This document shows, in pieces, positions 24,155 to 38,189 of a DNA stretch of 64,000 nucleotides. Position 1 is the stretch's first letter, and every line of letters starts with the position of its first letter. Source of the stretch: Heterobilharzia americana (lineage: Eukaryota > Platyhelminthes > Trematoda > Strigeidida > Schistosomatidae); the NCBI GenBank assembly GCA_944470555.2, contig OX104130.1:61881160-61945159 (forward strand). Reading direction: 5' to 3'. Both the position numbers and the translations under genes were made by a program. The notes below the pieces were generated by a model. It did no database searches and was not told the DNA's origin. It saw nothing but the letters and a program-made list of their open reading frames with translations.

Positions 24155-24535
24155 TAATGATGGGCAGTGGCTAGCAGTGGAATCCAGTATGCTCATTTCT
24201 TCCTCTTTGAGACTCGTTAGCTGAATGTACCTGCCTCTCAGTGAGTGATGTTGTTTCCACCGGGACTCGGGAGCGATCGCTTCAAATGCCAGGGCGTTAT
24301 CCACTACACCACCGAGCCACGATAGCTGCTTCTTGTGCGACGGGTATAGGTTTAGTGTTATTGCTTGTATTACACCGTTGTTGATTGGACCGAATTGATC
24401 AGTCTCTGTTGGTTTATGGGATTCTATGTGGAAGCCTCGATATTGCCTGTCTTTTTTTTAAAACTATGTATAGTAATGATGGGCAGTGGCTAGCAGTGGA
24501 CGAAATGCGCATCCTGCATTCCACTGCTAGCCACT
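24155..24535 (-). repeat. Sm-alpha satellite array with foldback end
   Basis: A minus-strand unit (24165-24340) has a decayed core (CTAACGAG, GAAAT). The linker follows at 24357-24451, then the start of the next unit. There GGCTAGCAGTGGA is fused to CGAAATGCGCATCCTGCATTCCACTGCTAGCC (24487-24530). The fusion makes a hairpin whose arms are the two strands of the same ribozyme 3' end. Confidence 0.75.
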
Positions 24536-24939
24536 ATCCATGATTATTATACATATTACTTAATGTTTCTTCGATAATTGTGTTTTTTGAGCTCTAAGAT
24601 TTGTTGTTGAATATCTAATTATCAGTCTAGGAAACTTTATCAGCATCTACTTTGCATGGAAGTGAGACACTTTTAATTTGCATGAAGGTTTATAAAGGAT
24701 ATTTGTCGACCTCGAGCCTTATTGACTTGTGGGTAGAGATAACCTGTCCTTTTTTTGTCAGAGGTTGATCTTTATAACCGCTGTTATTACTCTAACCTAA
24801 TTTTTGAGTACTGATTTGCACTTTATATTAATGGATTAAAAACAGTGAAAACTGGTGTAGACTGCATCTTCATATCTTCATGGAGCCTGAGGAACTGATA
24901 TACAGTTGTCATCATACAATTGTTTACCATATCAAAATA

Positions 24940-25105
24940 AGGAAAATTACTGTACTGTATAAATGCTCATTGTTATTCGTTTCTATTCATTGTATCTATA
25001 ATAATACAAATAACTTATCTGATTACGAATTCTTGATCTCTGTCTATTTTTTGGAATAGTTCAAAGCCTGATAATTCCGTTATTATCAACTACAATACAA
25101 CTTTG
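24940..25105 (-). repeat. LTR-like segment beside gypsy relic
   Basis: On the minus strand this begins TGTAGTTGATAATAACGGAA just downstream of the gypsy integrase, where a 3' LTR would start. About 150 bp is similar to 21965-22125. The full LTR and any partner were not found. Confidence 0.4.
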
Positions 25106-25433
25106 TGTTACATTATTGTCTTGTTAGTGTTCTCCCCTGCATATTTTAGCGCTTTGTTTCTTTTAAAATTGGTATCCACATCTGATAGTGTTTGAAGTTC
25201 ACTCGTTTTTCCATATTGTCTTTGTGGGGCCCCATCTATTGATAACTATATACAGACGTTCTCATTTTAGGAGTAGTTCTCGTGGTCCATGGCCCGTGAT
25301 TCCTTGTTATGCCCTGCAGTTCACACAACCGCCTACATCAGAATGTTTCCATTTAGCCCGTTGTTTATGTTCTATTTTCAGCTAATCCGCTTTTTTACTT
25401 GATATTCTCGATAACTCGTCCTCATTCCATTCT

Positions 25434-27198
25434 TCATGTGGTAGGATTCCACCAAGCTGGTTGCGGCCAGGTCTTATCCTGAACTGGTAATCTAAGTATC
25501 TTTCTATATGTTAGCCGAAACGGAGATTTCTTCGTTGTTCTCCGCATAGATGCTGGATGTGTCAATAAGATCAATGGCAGTTCTGCTTCCCAGTTACGGC
25601 TTTCAAGGTCCGACCAGTCATTAAGATTACACTTATTTCTTTCTGTCAACCCATTAGCTTGAGGATAGTAAGGAATCATTCCTAACTTCTTGATATCTAG
25701 CTGTCACAAGCGGGATGTGAACTATCCAGTCTGGAAACACGGGGTCTAATCTATCAGTATTTTCCTCAGTTCTTTGTGGTTTCCAATAATCTGTCGAGTA
25801 ATAGCCTCTGTTTTTGTCTTTGCGTTTTGATATAGAATTGTAATGGCGTCTGTCTAACGTGTCATGCTTTCTGTCCTTACTGGCAGGTAGTGATTGCCAA
25901 TGGATGTCTGCGGAAATGGTTCTGTTACATCTACTTACCACACGTCACTAATTGATGCGACAGAAAGTCATTTGCAATGATGGCCGTGTGTACCTATCAC
26001 TCTTCAATGGTCTGTACTGTGGGCAGGTGAGCACATACTTTGTAACTTTGCCCTACATTTCCGGCCAATTCACACTTTAAAGCAAGAGGTTTTTCATCAT
26101 CGTGGTAGTCATAGATTAACTCTTATCATGGGCATTCCAGCTACATATTTCCTACCATCCTATCACGAAATCATATCAGTTTACGAATTCACTGTTATTC
26201 TACCTTTCTGTGTCAGGAAAGTTTTCAACGTCTTATTTGCTACAGTTTCTTCAGCATCCTTCCTTTGTGTTACCGGTGGGGTTACTGCTTTCGTGATGGG
26301 ATCCGACTTCTGTTAATGCACCATTCTGATTGTATCATATCCGATGGCGTTCATCACATATAAAATCTCCGATTATTTAGCTATTTCCATTGATTTCGAC
26401 AAATAATACGCTACTATATTCTCCTACCTCTGGATATGATTAGTCATAAAATCGTTCTCCTGTGGGTTTAAATCTCATTGTACTTTTTTCACATGACTAT
26501 GTCTTAATGTCCGCAATCACTAGAGTGGCTTGTGGTCCGTGTCAATATCAAACCGTTGTACGAAGAGGTATAGTCTCCACTTTTCTTATATGTAGACAAG
26601 AGCGAAAACTTTCTTCTCTACAGTTGAATACTTTTGTTCAACAGGCCTCGATACACGGTTGGCATGCTAAACAACTTCGATCTGTCGTAGGATAGTAAAT
26701 GTTCTATAATCACAAGCATATGTGGAGAAGAGGAGTGGTTTCCTGAGTGCTGGCAATCTTAAGGTCATCTAAGAGATGATATATACAGTCAGATGCCTTA
26801 CAGGTCTGTGCCGTCCACAAAAATTTCAGACTTTAAAGCATTTATACACTGAAACCATTATCACGTTGAAGTATTCAATGAACTGACTAAAGAAAACTGT
26901 ACTCGCTAAGAGCTATTTCAGTCTCTTCTTATGTTTCGGAATCACAGTGTTATTGATGGTAAGAATCTTTATAAGGAGTGAATTTACTACGCAACCTTCT
27001 ATATAGTGACTCAACAAAATAGCATTTTTTCTTAGCAATCTGCGACTCCGCTTTGTTAATACATAGTCCAAACTCTCCTTTACGTTTTAGAATGACTTCT
27101 AATTGTTCCAGATGGTCTTTCTCTGATACACTTTTCACCCTGAATTCTTCAAAGTACCCGTCTACATTCTTCAAATTCCCAAACAATTGCGTCATCAC
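25434..27198 (-). pseudogene. Ty3/gypsy retrotransposon pol relic
   Basis: In minus-strand order: an RT fragment (27198-26950) with DHLEQLEVILKRKGEFGLCI and then NKAESQIAKKKCYFVESLY, the usual end of gypsy RT; an RNase H remnant near 26550 reading FDIDTDHKPL; and integrase (25941-25434) with PYYPQANGLTERNK, the diagnostic integrase core end. Stops and frameshifts separate the parts. No gag, protease or intact LTR pair was recognised. It is an old, inactive insertion. Confidence 0.8.
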
Positions 27199-27240
27199 TC
27201 ATCTCGAGCTAAAAGAACCCCCCCTGGAAGACTAATTGGA

Positions 27241-30200
27241 ATTATTTATTCCTCAAAATGAAACCCGTTATCTCTTCTATAACCTTCTTCTATCGATTAT
27301 TCTCAGTAACTCGGTTGTAAGTTCAGTTCTGTGAAGTATAGCTTTCTGCAAGCGGATTATCATTTCGTCACATTCGTACAAGGCTTTAAATCCGCAATTA
27401 GGATGTCTAAAATCTACAGAAAACTCAGTTTCTCTTCCCACTTCTTCATTATGGGTACAAGTGAACTGTACAGGCTAACTACTTGTTCAATTGCATCATC
27501 TTCAAACACTTTTTGAACCTTTGGACGGCACCCAACTGTTCCTGAACTTCAAGTAACAAATACTGGGGGGACTATCAGCCCCTAAGTTTAGTGAGGTTCA
27601 TTCCTACTCTGGTCAACTAATGCAGTATCTGAATATCTTGAACACTGAGTATTCGCATGCCAGCTTTTTCAGGTGTCTCTGGTTTTTTAATTTCAAATCT
27701 ACTAACTTCCGCATTATTCTTATTATTATTGTGTTTTGGTTCTTACTTATCACTCATATCACACGAACTTAGTTCAAATCTGTTTTATTAGAATTTTGTT
27801 GCGTCATACTATCATGTTTCTTTAAGTTGATGACAGGCACTGGTTTCACAAATGCCTTCCATATATTTCCATATATTTTGCAGAATTTTTCACTACTGAC
27901 GATACAATGTCTCTATTCTTTTAAGCTCAACTCTCTACCATTGCATCTGGTCAAAAGCAAACACAAGAAAATAATAGAAGTACGATATAGATATAGTTGT
28001 ATGGTTTTCGAAAACAAATTCGTTGATAAGGATTTCCTTCAGCGAACTATTTGTTCTAACGTTTAACGGGTGTATGTGATACAATTTTAAACTTAGTATC
28101 TTTTGCCTACTGATAAAATGTGGGTAGTATAAATTTCTGTACGAAATTGTCACTTGCTGATTATTGGTCATACATCCGGTCGCATTGGTCTGACTAGCAC
28201 CATGATCCAATGTTTGGAAATCAAACTGTTGAAAAGGAGGTAAAAGTAAGCTGCAAACAACTTTACGAAATGAATAACAAACTTGTGGTTCAGAATTTAC
28301 TTCAATTTATCATTTAATGGAGGAAAACAGTTCAAGGATGTAAAAACAGCCTTTTCAAATTTTCACGTGTAAAAATCACTAGTTTTGTTTCAAGAAGAAA
28401 ATGATTAAAACTGTCAATACTGTTCAAACATTGTAACATTCATACATATTTTGCTGCCTCAGTTCTCCTTCCCCTGGTTCATCATAGTTTCACCTCGGTG
28501 ATTCGTGTTCGTTCACTCACTCAGCACGCTGGAACAATATCATCAGAAGTTCAGTGTAAAATTGTGACGACATTACTTTACAAATTCTAGAAAGCAGTTA
28601 TGCACTTAGTTCGTTGATGTTGTGAACAATTTATTGAGATATGTACAAATAAACACTTGGATGTAGACTCAAGAGTCTTCTTCAGAAGTTGTTCTGAGTC
28701 AAAGGCGTTCATTCTGACACTCTGTAGTCATCGTAACCTAATGAACTACCACAGCTCCAATGAAAGTTACTATTTTATAAGTCTTTTTGGTGTATTATCA
28801 TTAGACGAACAGTGATCAAAGAACCAATAACACGCTTGTTGATTTTAAATGTAGTATTCCACAAATTATCACTACTAAATGTCCACTGTTGTTTCATTAT
28901 TCACGCATTCGACTTAATAAAATATGCTCCTTTCACTTTTGAACACCATTCAAGCACACCAGTATATTGGTGATAATTTTGAGGACTATTGAGTTCAATC
29001 AGACTCTGTATGATATTCATCCAGTGTCTACAAGGACAAGTCGTCACATTTTGAAAGAGGCTCTCATTAGTTGCTTGAATGATGGACATGGCGACGATGA
29101 AAGGGGGTTTGAGAAAAGTGATAATATGGATCACGTTACAATGATTTGTTAGGATGAAAGTAACCCCCCCTTTTTTCACATGAAGAGAGAGTAACTGATG
29201 AGGACGTTAGAACAGATAATGATGCTGAAAACCATGAATTCAAGTACTTAAGTACTTGCTAAGATTTTGCAACATGACGTTTCATTTTAGTGAAATCCAG
29301 AACTCCTAAAAAGGTTCAAAGAGAGTTCCCAAGGAGTGACAGTGCAAGTTTAAGCGTCAACAGTAACAAATACAGATACCAAGAAAGGCTAGAAACATAT
29401 CCCTACACGTCAAATGAGATAGCTGCTTTGCATGACAGTGGACTATCGTCCCAATGAGGGTTATGTTCATGCCAGAAAATGATGGTCAAGGTCATCTGAA
29501 AGTCATCTCTACTTCAGAAGTTACATCCACTAACCAGTAGGCAACTAGAAAACCCCGAAGGTACCCGAATTTGTAGGTTTTCCATTCTATGTCAGGCGGT
29601 CAGAGGCACTGCAGTGTTGACTATGGCAATGTATCGCAAGGCGGAGCATGTTATCAATCCTATTAGCCACTCTTATAATCCTTTGGCTCAGAGTGGATCA
29701 AAAATCTCAGGCTGTCAGTTACATCACTAAACCTTGTTTACAACTAAAACCAACAAAGTATGACCGCACCATTTGCTCGAACGAGTCAGTGTATGCTTGA
29801 GAAAGTCTGTTTGCAAGCAAGAAGAGTGGTCTTGAAAACATCCAGGTTATTATAAATTTACTCATCCAATAATTCTGTATTATTTTAACAGTTGTCATAA
29901 AAAGATAACTATGATAAGTAATTTGCATGAAAACAGACGGAAAGCACGTACATGATTCGTTGTTTAAGAAACATTAAAGCCAAAATGTGAGAGTATTAGG
30001 GGAAAATGTTTGGGCTCACTTTAGAACTTTTGGGTTTTTCGATGAAATTTTGGGCTGAATTTTATAGATTTCGCATTTTGGTTTAATATCTTTGATTATT
30101 TCGGGCGCGAGACTGGATCTTTGGAGGCAATGCGAAAATGTTTATTGTTTCTTTCACGCATGAACTTGAAGATACGCCCAGATTTTTTGCTGGCTCTGTC

Positions 30201-30390
30201 GAGAAACGTATTCGATTCATTCACGAAAATCGTATGTGATTGTTCTTGGTGAGCTTACCAGTTCTCCTCCTGAATTTTCCCAAATCCCAACTCAAATTAG
30301 TTCACCAAGGTCGTCAAGCCTATTTGATCGTCTCGATATTACAAATATCACGGTAACGACTGAGTGCACACAATTGGTTGGCGTGACCTT
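27241..30390. other. Intergenic or intronic stretch, one Penelope 3'-end relic
   Basis: This is mostly unassigned. The segment 27960-28065 (GAAAACAAATTCGTTGATAA and its flanks) resembles the 3' terminus of the Penelope element at 18130-18220, so it is probably a short 5'-truncated insertion. The open frames at 28901-29179 and elsewhere show no family features. Confidence 0.4.
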
Positions 30391-30950
30391 CAGATTCAGA
30401 TTCATTGTTTGAATATAGGAGGCTGGAAGCCTATATTAATCCTTTTCCAGTAGATTTCCGTGCTTTTCCAATCCCCTTTTGAACGAGTCAATTGATGATG
30501 CGGACACCACTTCTTCTGGAAGTCGGTTCTAGGCGTTGACTACTCAAAGCGTGAACCAGTAGTAGTAGTAGTAGTCTGTCGGGACTATGTTTGTTCTTTG
30601 CTTTTGTAGTCTCCTACTATATCTTCTGAGGTGTTCCGACCTGGTGTATAGCATGATTAGGTCTCCCCTCTGTCTGCGGTAGGACAAAGTGAAGAGGTTC
30701 AGCTCCTTAAGTTGGTCTTCATAGGTGAGGCCGGCCATCGCAGGGATCAAACGAGTGGCTGTTATATGAACTCTTTCCAGAAGGTCGGAGTCACATTTCA
30801 GCTTTATTGCAACATTGCTATCATATAACATGGAAATTAAACATCTAAGGGTATAAAAGATGTTTTTGCAACTATTTATCAGCGTCCTCCTCTGATGCTG
30901 GAAGGATCCTTGCTGCTTTAGAGTGGGGTCCATCAAATACTCTTCCTCAA
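30391..30950 (-). pseudogene. CR1-like LINE C-terminal fragment
   Basis: An open block (30936-30544) reads LKCDSDLLERV, ATRLIPAMAGLTYEDQLK, then LNLFTLSYRRQRGDLIMLYT. This is the conserved C-terminal signature of CR1-type LINEs in flukes. The 3' end, with TGAATCTGAATCTGAA-type repeats in complement, lies near 30395. It is 5' truncated. The short (GTA)n run at 30558-30575 gives the Tyr repeat. It is no longer functional. Confidence 0.8.
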
Positions 30951-33600
30951 AGTGCTGGCTAGTTGTTCCTCACATGGCTAAATTTTGGAGATGTAATTCA
31001 CTTGCTTCAAACTACGCTTGAGCAGAGATTCAGGTGAAGCGTATTAGAATATAACTCTTCACAACCCGGCAAAAGATCACCAAGCGTATGGTTTTGGGCT
31101 TTTTCAGAGAAAAGCGATGTAGGCTGACTGTGGAATTTCTAGGGAAACGCTTTAATTAGTCTCTGATTCCTCAAGAGTATGAGCTTCTCCAAAATTTCCC
31201 CGAAGCAAGACGAGCTTCCCCAGAACTCCCCGGAAGTCGCACATATCTCCTCGGACGCTGCTGCAAAATTAGCTGCAATACTAACGATTCTGTATGGTCT
31301 TTCCGAGTGTCAGCGTGACTTCAATTGTTTTTACTAGAAATTACGTATGCTTTCCCTAAGTTCAACGCCTCCACGTGCTTCCCTGCTTGCGGGACTTGGC
31401 AGCAAGCTCCTCAAGTTACTTTAGATATCCTGGATAAGAATCTCACTCGGCATTTTCCTTGATGTCGGATTCCTCATGAACGGGAAGTCGGCAGTCTTTT
31501 ATACTGGGTAAAATTATGTATTTAATTAAAATTGATGAAACGCATTTACAACGCACCCAAAAGGTCTGTGTCACTAAATAAACAGACTACACATGATAAC
31601 AAGCTGCATCGCGGAGTACGACGTTGAATGCCATTATCGACTGCAATTCGAAAGGTGTTAATTATTTCCATTACGAAGACGAAGAAACAGATGTTGCACG
31701 CGAAAGCGGAGTCATCTTCATTTGACTCATTTTTTTAGATATGGGTCGTTGGGATATCTGAGAGGCCTGTGGAAAAATAAAGGGCTAACGAGTACGATGC
31801 AATGGGCACTGTAAAGTTTTACTTATGCCGGCGATAATAGCAGTAAAAATTTGAGGAATATAGTGGTTGCCTTAGCGACATCTGTGTACACATCTGTGTA
31901 GTGAAATAAAATACATATACTGCCATCCGCAGACTTTTTCTTTTCATTCCTTCCGCGCATCTTATCTGTCAGATATTGTAAGCAGTTATCAGCAGATACG
32001 TCTAAGCCGTGGACGGTTACCTTTCTCATACTTTCAAGCATTTATGAACTTTCACCTTATTATGTCCAGTGAAAGGTAGAGTGATAAATATTTGAATTTG
32101 TGTCGCACGGTCCGACAGGATTTTAGTTGGTCACTTGATGCTGCTAGCAAAAATCGACTGTGGAACGGTGTACACTGTCTAGTGATCTGAGTGATTCGTC
32201 CATTTCTAGTCCTAAAGAATTGCATCTGTCGAGGCATTAGCTACGCATACTCATCTTACTGTAAGCCACCTACTTGCTTGTAGGTAGTGATTTCATAAAT
32301 CAGGGTTTATTTGTCAGAGGGCAAAAGTGCTCGCTTCATTTATACCACATACCTTACAGTAGGCAAATATTCTTGCTTAGGCAATTTTTCTTCGGGCCCC
32401 TAGCATTTATGCAGGTTGACAGTGAAGCTTTAGTTTTACTGTCGTTGGGGTCGTTCGGGTAGTCGTCGTTAATTTTTCATCATCTTTTAAGAAATAAAGA
32501 ATTGCAATTACGAAGACATACCTCATTGGCACCTTAGCCGGTAACGATAGTGGTTCGCTGTCTTCCGGCATGCTTAGGAAAACTGAAAGTCACTCCTCTG
32601 CTTTCGAAATGATGTTCTTGGGTTAGGTAATTGGGGCGCATTATGGCGCGCTGCCATGCTCCGCGGTAGGCCGACGCTTCCATAGAACCCATCAGCATCG
32701 CTCTACTGCATCACCTCCAGCCCCTCTTACGTGATCCTGTCCTTGAACAGGCACATATCCTCCGACAATATTCATACGCGGGGCACTAAACCCATGAGTT
32801 TTTCACAAGGGACATCTAACACCATGAATCTTTTGCTTGAGCACTTGGGGGAAGAATTGCGGAAAGAGAAAACCAATCGGTGTATTACACCAAATGAAAT
32901 TATGGCTGGCATTCGTATCGAACAATTCATTATGGGAAATCACGCTTTCACTATAAACATCATGAGATACAGAACTAACTGGTAACTGGAGAGAACGTTT
33001 GCGGAATGCGCGCACCAATGGCATGAACTTTTCGCAGTTGTTTGGGGGCATCGCCATGCACTCGCATATGACCTCGCCTATTGAAATCCAGCCATCTTCA
33101 TACCCTGCGGTGAAACACTTACGTATATCTATATAACTTGATGGGATAGGTTCCTTATACGGTCAGAAGTATAATTTGTCCGGTTTACTGATAACGGTAG
33201 TTAGCGCACGCCGACCCCCCTCTGTTACAGTGTTATCAGGATTGCAAGTAGTTAACACACACCTGATGCACGTTATAGTGCTACTGCTGATATCTAATTT
33301 TGCGCCACTGTCGGTGATGGGAGAAATAGGCTTCATTAGGCAAGGCCTCACTTCCACGCATACTTATTCACTGTAATGCTCAGCCGGCTACTTCGCTACT
33401 GCTTAACATTGTGCAGGCAGAGTCTTGTTTTGTCTGTATGATGTTCACAAGGAGTCTCACAGTAATTTTCTGCGTTTTTATGAACAAAAGCATCATCAGC
33501 AATGTGCACCAAAGAACGGATGTTGTAGGTGACACGTTTCGCTTCGCATAACACCGCATACTTTCAAGGAATATCTTGAGAATCACCTCGTAAATATTTA
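30951..33600. other. GC-richer stretch with no recognised gene
   Basis: Composition is visibly richer in G+C than the flanks. Small open frames (for example 31823-32041 minus, 32731-32985 plus) have no motif I recognise. No splice-supported exon was found. Confidence 0.35.
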
Positions 33601-33989
33601 CGATGTGTCACTTGGATGGAGGCAGCCGGAAAGAAGCTCTGCCTGACCTAGGTTTCGTGCTTTATGGAAACCCCAAAGGAACTAGTAACCCCGTGAAATT
33701 CTAACCCTAGTAGTGGAGTTAGGGGCGTCACCACCGAGTCACTCGGGCCGAGGTCGACGCCTTATTGAGGTGGCAGATAAACGCAGCTGACAAGCTCCAG
33801 AAAGGATGAAACACAGGTTAAGCGGGCTGTAGCAGCCAAAATCCAATAATCTTGGCCTGGACGCGGGAAATAATTAGGCGGTGGGTTGCATGGGTCGTGA
33901 CTTTCACCTCCACGTCAAGTTGCTGCCCCGTGAAACTTGCGTACGCCTACCATTAGAATGTTGTCTACTTATATCGAGTGGCATCCTTA

Positions 33990-34440
33990 TAAAAGAAACA
34001 AAAGTAGAGGGGATCCAAAGTTATTTTACAGCTAGGTTACTGGGACACGATTGTGGACAGGACTACAGCTCCAGATGCAGAACCCTAGGCCTGGAACCAT
34101 TTTACGTGAGGCGACTCGATATTAACCTGACACTCTTCTTTAGTGCGTTACATGAATTCACTTTTACAGTCAGTGGTGAGTTTCAGCTCGAGCACAACAG
34201 TCTGTACGATCTGCGCAGCCACGCCCGCAGCATCACAATGGAACTGTTCAAATTCTGCCCGCGCGCAAACTTCTTCACCGTCAAATTCTCTCAGTTGTGG
34301 AACAGACTTCCAGCTGAAGTGAAGGCCTCCAAATCAACTTCTGAATTGAGTCGGCTACCAGTTAACTTCTTATCATCTGGCAACTTTCCCTGCTTACCGG
34401 ATACGCCAGCAGTATCATTCATGACATTTCATATACTGGG
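33990..34440 (+). pseudogene. CR1/Jockey-like LINE C-terminal relic
   Basis: The open block contains LEPFYVRRLDINLTLFFSAL, ending in HARSITMELFKFCPRANFF, then FSQLWNRLPAEVKASKSTSE. These are the typical last coding segments of non-LTR elements (R-LWN-LP after RSH-R). It lies inside the chance-extended frame 33881-34459. Upstream RT motifs are absent, so this is a 5'-truncated relic. Confidence 0.75.
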
Positions 34441-35076
34441 CCTTCTTGATGTATGGTGAGACGCTCACCATACCTAAACTGGCCTTCCACACGAAGCGTT
34501 GGGAAAACTACCAAAAGTTGTGACCTCATACTAACGGCATATTCTGCCCTACCGGACGTAGTAATCGAAAACAGAAGTTCTATACTACACGGCAGCACAA
34601 AATTTATGTTCATAAGTTCTCAATGAAAGAGCACATACAGTGAATGCCATAACAAGGAAAGTTAAGTAGAGAGTAACATGAACACAGAAAACACCCTACC
34701 CGTTGGAACTCTTAATTCTGTCTCTGCCTGCTGCTTGTCTGTTTTTTCTCGCTGCAGAAAGGCAACTTAGTTCTATATGCTGACTTGGTCTTCATCGAGA
34801 ATTAATTATTTGAGGGACAGACCTTGGCTGGAACTACTCGTCACGGGTGGTAACCAGCTTTACTGCCATCACAATACCCAAGTACAGCAAACTGAAATAA
34901 AACTTCGTAATAAGCTAAACCCAGGATTATATAACCATAAATATGACCAGAAGAGTCAAACACTGGCTGACCACAAGGCTGTCTCGTTCCCACCCTCCCT
35001 AGGTCTGCAGGGTGGAAACCGGTCAACTTCATCATGGCAAGCAGATAAATCGACCGCTACGCCATAAGGGCAGAGC
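34441..35076. other. Unassigned sequence left of the large inverted arm
   Basis: No exon was recognised. Similarity to the right flank of the opposite arm stops at 35077, so this marks unique DNA outside the inverted duplication. Confidence 0.4.
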
Positions 35077-38000
35077 GAAGATCATATCAGTCGACGGACT
35101 TTCTAGGATAGACTTACCAAAATGATACTTATTTCAAGCCTGTTGACGGAATCCAGGAACATTTGTCAAACGATAATCGCTGCAGGGACGAGTCATCTTT
35201 TGAAGAAGCAACTTCCATGAGGATGCGAAATGGCGGCCTGCTTAAAAACTAGGCTACAAACAGTTTACCGTCCGTTCAAATATAAATTTTACGCCTACCG
35301 TGTACTTCCATTTTAGTCTATTTATTAGAAATGTCACACAGTGAAACAGTATCACCTACTGGCTAACGTTTCGGACATAATTTATTGTTGCTGAGTGATG
35401 ATTGAAGGTGAAATGAAAATTTGGACCATGGCTTTCAGCTTCAATCATCAGCCAGTATCAATAACTAGTCTGCCAAACCACGGCTATCTCAGATAGCCAA
35501 AATGATAATTTGTTTTCCACACTGACATCAAGCAACTTCACAACTCTGAAACAGAGTTTACACAGTCCTAATTTTCTCTCTTTTTGACGACAAGGAGGAG
35601 AAACATTTCTATTGTATGTATCTGATGTTGATTCGATGAACAAAGATTCAGTTTTCAAACTCTCCCTAAACCCAACTAAGTTGGTTTTCATCACTGTTGC
35701 TCTATCCCACCCCATTGTGAGATTGTGCATAATCGCATGGAGAGCTATATCCCAGCTTTCCCTGAATTTCTTAACTTATTGGGATCTGATAATCTTGATT
35801 TAGCTAGGAACTTGCGTTGCCATTCAAGTTGATCCTGGTAGATGTACTCCTGAACGTTTTTTAAATGTCGTTGCCCAACATTCTCGCCAAGCAATTGCCA
35901 CACTTGCAAGGTTTACCCTACGCTTCCTGATAACTGCGGCACGAATTCCTGGGACAGTTAAAATATGCGGCGATACTAATATTGGTCATGGACGTTTTAC
36001 AGTCTTTCACGTGCAATCTTCGATCCTTCAAACCTTGGCATGGTTTCATGCATGTTTCAATCACTATGAGAAGCGTAACAGGTCATAGCATCGTCAAGCA
36101 AGTCAGACGCAAGAAGACTTCCGCTGTGGTCAGCAACAGACATATAAGATTCCTACCCAATGATCTTCCACGAGTCTTCTTGTGGTGTGACCACTGCATT
36201 GGATTTATCGTCAGCACAGACATGTGAACAATGCATTTTACTGGCATTGGGGAGGCCTGTCTGTGGTCTCCTCTTTACAACACCATGTATCTTCGGCACT
36301 CATGTGAACCTGGTGGAAATTGACGTGCGCAACTTCCGACAGAGTCGATAGGAAGTTGTACTGCGGCAACCTTTTCAATCCTGAACTTTACCACGCGAGT
36401 GCCACTTCTTTCACGTGCGATAGCTATTCTCAATACTTTTCTGCATGAAATTCGTGCAGTTTTAATCTAAAAAGACGAACCAATGCATCATTCGCCAACA
36501 TAGTGAGTAGGAAAGCCAAACCTCAGCATAGGAGGTGAGCGAAACAAAAGATGTTAAGTGAGCCGACCCTTATCAACATTACTGTGCATGCGCCACGGGA
36601 ATTGTATTTCTTGTTACTGGTGTATTTAGCGAGCAATTGAAACCGGAAAACCTTTTCTATATCTCTTCACAAAGCTGCATCATCCTTAGTCCCCTAATTT
36701 TCCCAATGTTCGCAGGATCTATGCATGTTTTCACGAAATTCCCCAAGAGCACGCTGAATTATATGTACTTCCTGGAAATTTCCTCAGCGTTCACTAGAAC
36801 TTCCCAAATACGTTGTTTGGGTGTTTTCAGTCAATCAAAAAATATCTTACAGAATGACTACTTTATATGTCGGAAACAATACACAGCTGGGATACGAATA
36901 ACTGTGGTAACTATAACCGTTATGAATCCCATCTTATAAACAAGAAGTGTAATGTGGATAATGAAAAAGGGTTGAAGAAGAGTTATAGGGTCCCTTCACT
37001 ATTACAACTAGAATTAAACAGTTTGCGCTTTTTCATGGGTTCGCTTGTCTAACTGTAAATGTAACCCTAACATTGTCACGTCACTGTGACTTAACATATG
37101 CTTCATTATCTGCATGTGGCTACAACCATTTTACAGGTTATGCGTCTATACAGCTCAATAATACGTCCATAATGGCATACAGCAAAGCCACTCAGGGTTA
37201 TGGAAGTCAGGAATACTGTTTACACCTAAATAACCACTACTTTATAACAATGACACAGGAAACTGTATTCGACAGGAATCCTTTAAGAAATATAAATTCG
37301 AACGTATCTGGGATGGTGCGGGAAGTCTTAGTTTGTACTCCACGGCCTTAAACTAATAATGTCGGTTAGTTGCCTCTTATAGCAGGAAAAATCCGAAGTT
37401 TATTACACATTTCATATTACTGGCTGACCGACAGAATCAACGTAAACCTCGCACACAGGTGCATAGGCTCAAGTTGCCATCTGGGTAGGTCAAGACTTCA
37501 ATAGCATCGTCGTGTCCTAATCACTATGGACACATTTCAGTCACATTCGTACATACACTCATGTAGTAGCACCGGGGTGGGCCACGAAACTCAAGTGTAC
37601 GCGTCAACCACGTTGGTTTTTGCTAACGGTACGTTCAATCCGTGGCATAATGAATTGTGCCGGTAAATTCACCCATGACTAGTTCAAAATATATTCAACT
37701 GGCTTCAGCATGTTTGCAAAACTGGAACTCGTGCCCTCACAGTGTAAGTTATCAGCAGTTCTTTGTCGTCCCTGAAGCCATCTACTTAGATACCTCGCGA
37801 TCAAATCCTTAACCGTGATCAAATTTAATTTACAACCGTAGTTTGAGAAAATAAGCGTTTCCTTTAAAGTTTACAAGCTGTTGAGAAGCTCTGTCACATC
37901 CCCAAAGTCATTTTTACTTTGCTCGCCACTGGCTTTAGTCATCTTAAGAATATGACGGAGGAGAATGTGAAAACATAGACGGCCAGAAGCAGTAAAGACG

Positions 38001-38178
38001 GGTTATTCCAATCGGAGGCTTCAAACGCAAGAAAACCATAGATTTTCGGTCGTGAAAAAAACGGACAGTGTGCTAGTCGCCGAAACGCACACTTCACCGG
38101 AAAACTTCAGTGACTGTCTGAAGGGTATAGGTTATTGCCACTTGTATTGAAATAAATATTCAGAAGCTGCCTGCGTAG
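35077..38178 (+). repeat. Left outer arm of nested inverted duplication (3102 bp)
   Basis: Its reverse complement is 51564-54692. The outer boundary (GAAGATCATATCAGTCGACG at 35077) and inner boundary (CTGCGTAG ending 38178) were fixed by reading both arms until they diverge. Long blocks compared, including about 35077-35250, 37073-37351 and 37440-37930, are identical. The length difference of 27 bp is explained by one indel near 35605. It contains a SINE-tail foldback (35395-35510). Open frames inside it are identical to those on the other arm, which reflects duplication rather than coding constraint. Confidence 0.95.
35395..35510. repeat. SINE-tail foldback within left arm
   Basis: TGATGATTGA and TCAATCATCA form an inverted pair around ATTTGGACCATGGC. 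The right part then reads CAGTATCAATAACTAGTCTG and CAAACCACGGCTATCTCA, the same tail that follows the plus-strand tRNA-like head at 1330-1410. Thus two SINE tails are joined with their heads lost. The mirror copy is on the right arm. Confidence 0.65.
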
Positions 38179-38189
38179 CATATTCCCGC

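Noticed and set aside
36637..37351. Several open frames repeated identically at 52391-53105 on the other strand
   Set aside because: The identity is explained by the inverted duplication; no motif supports coding.
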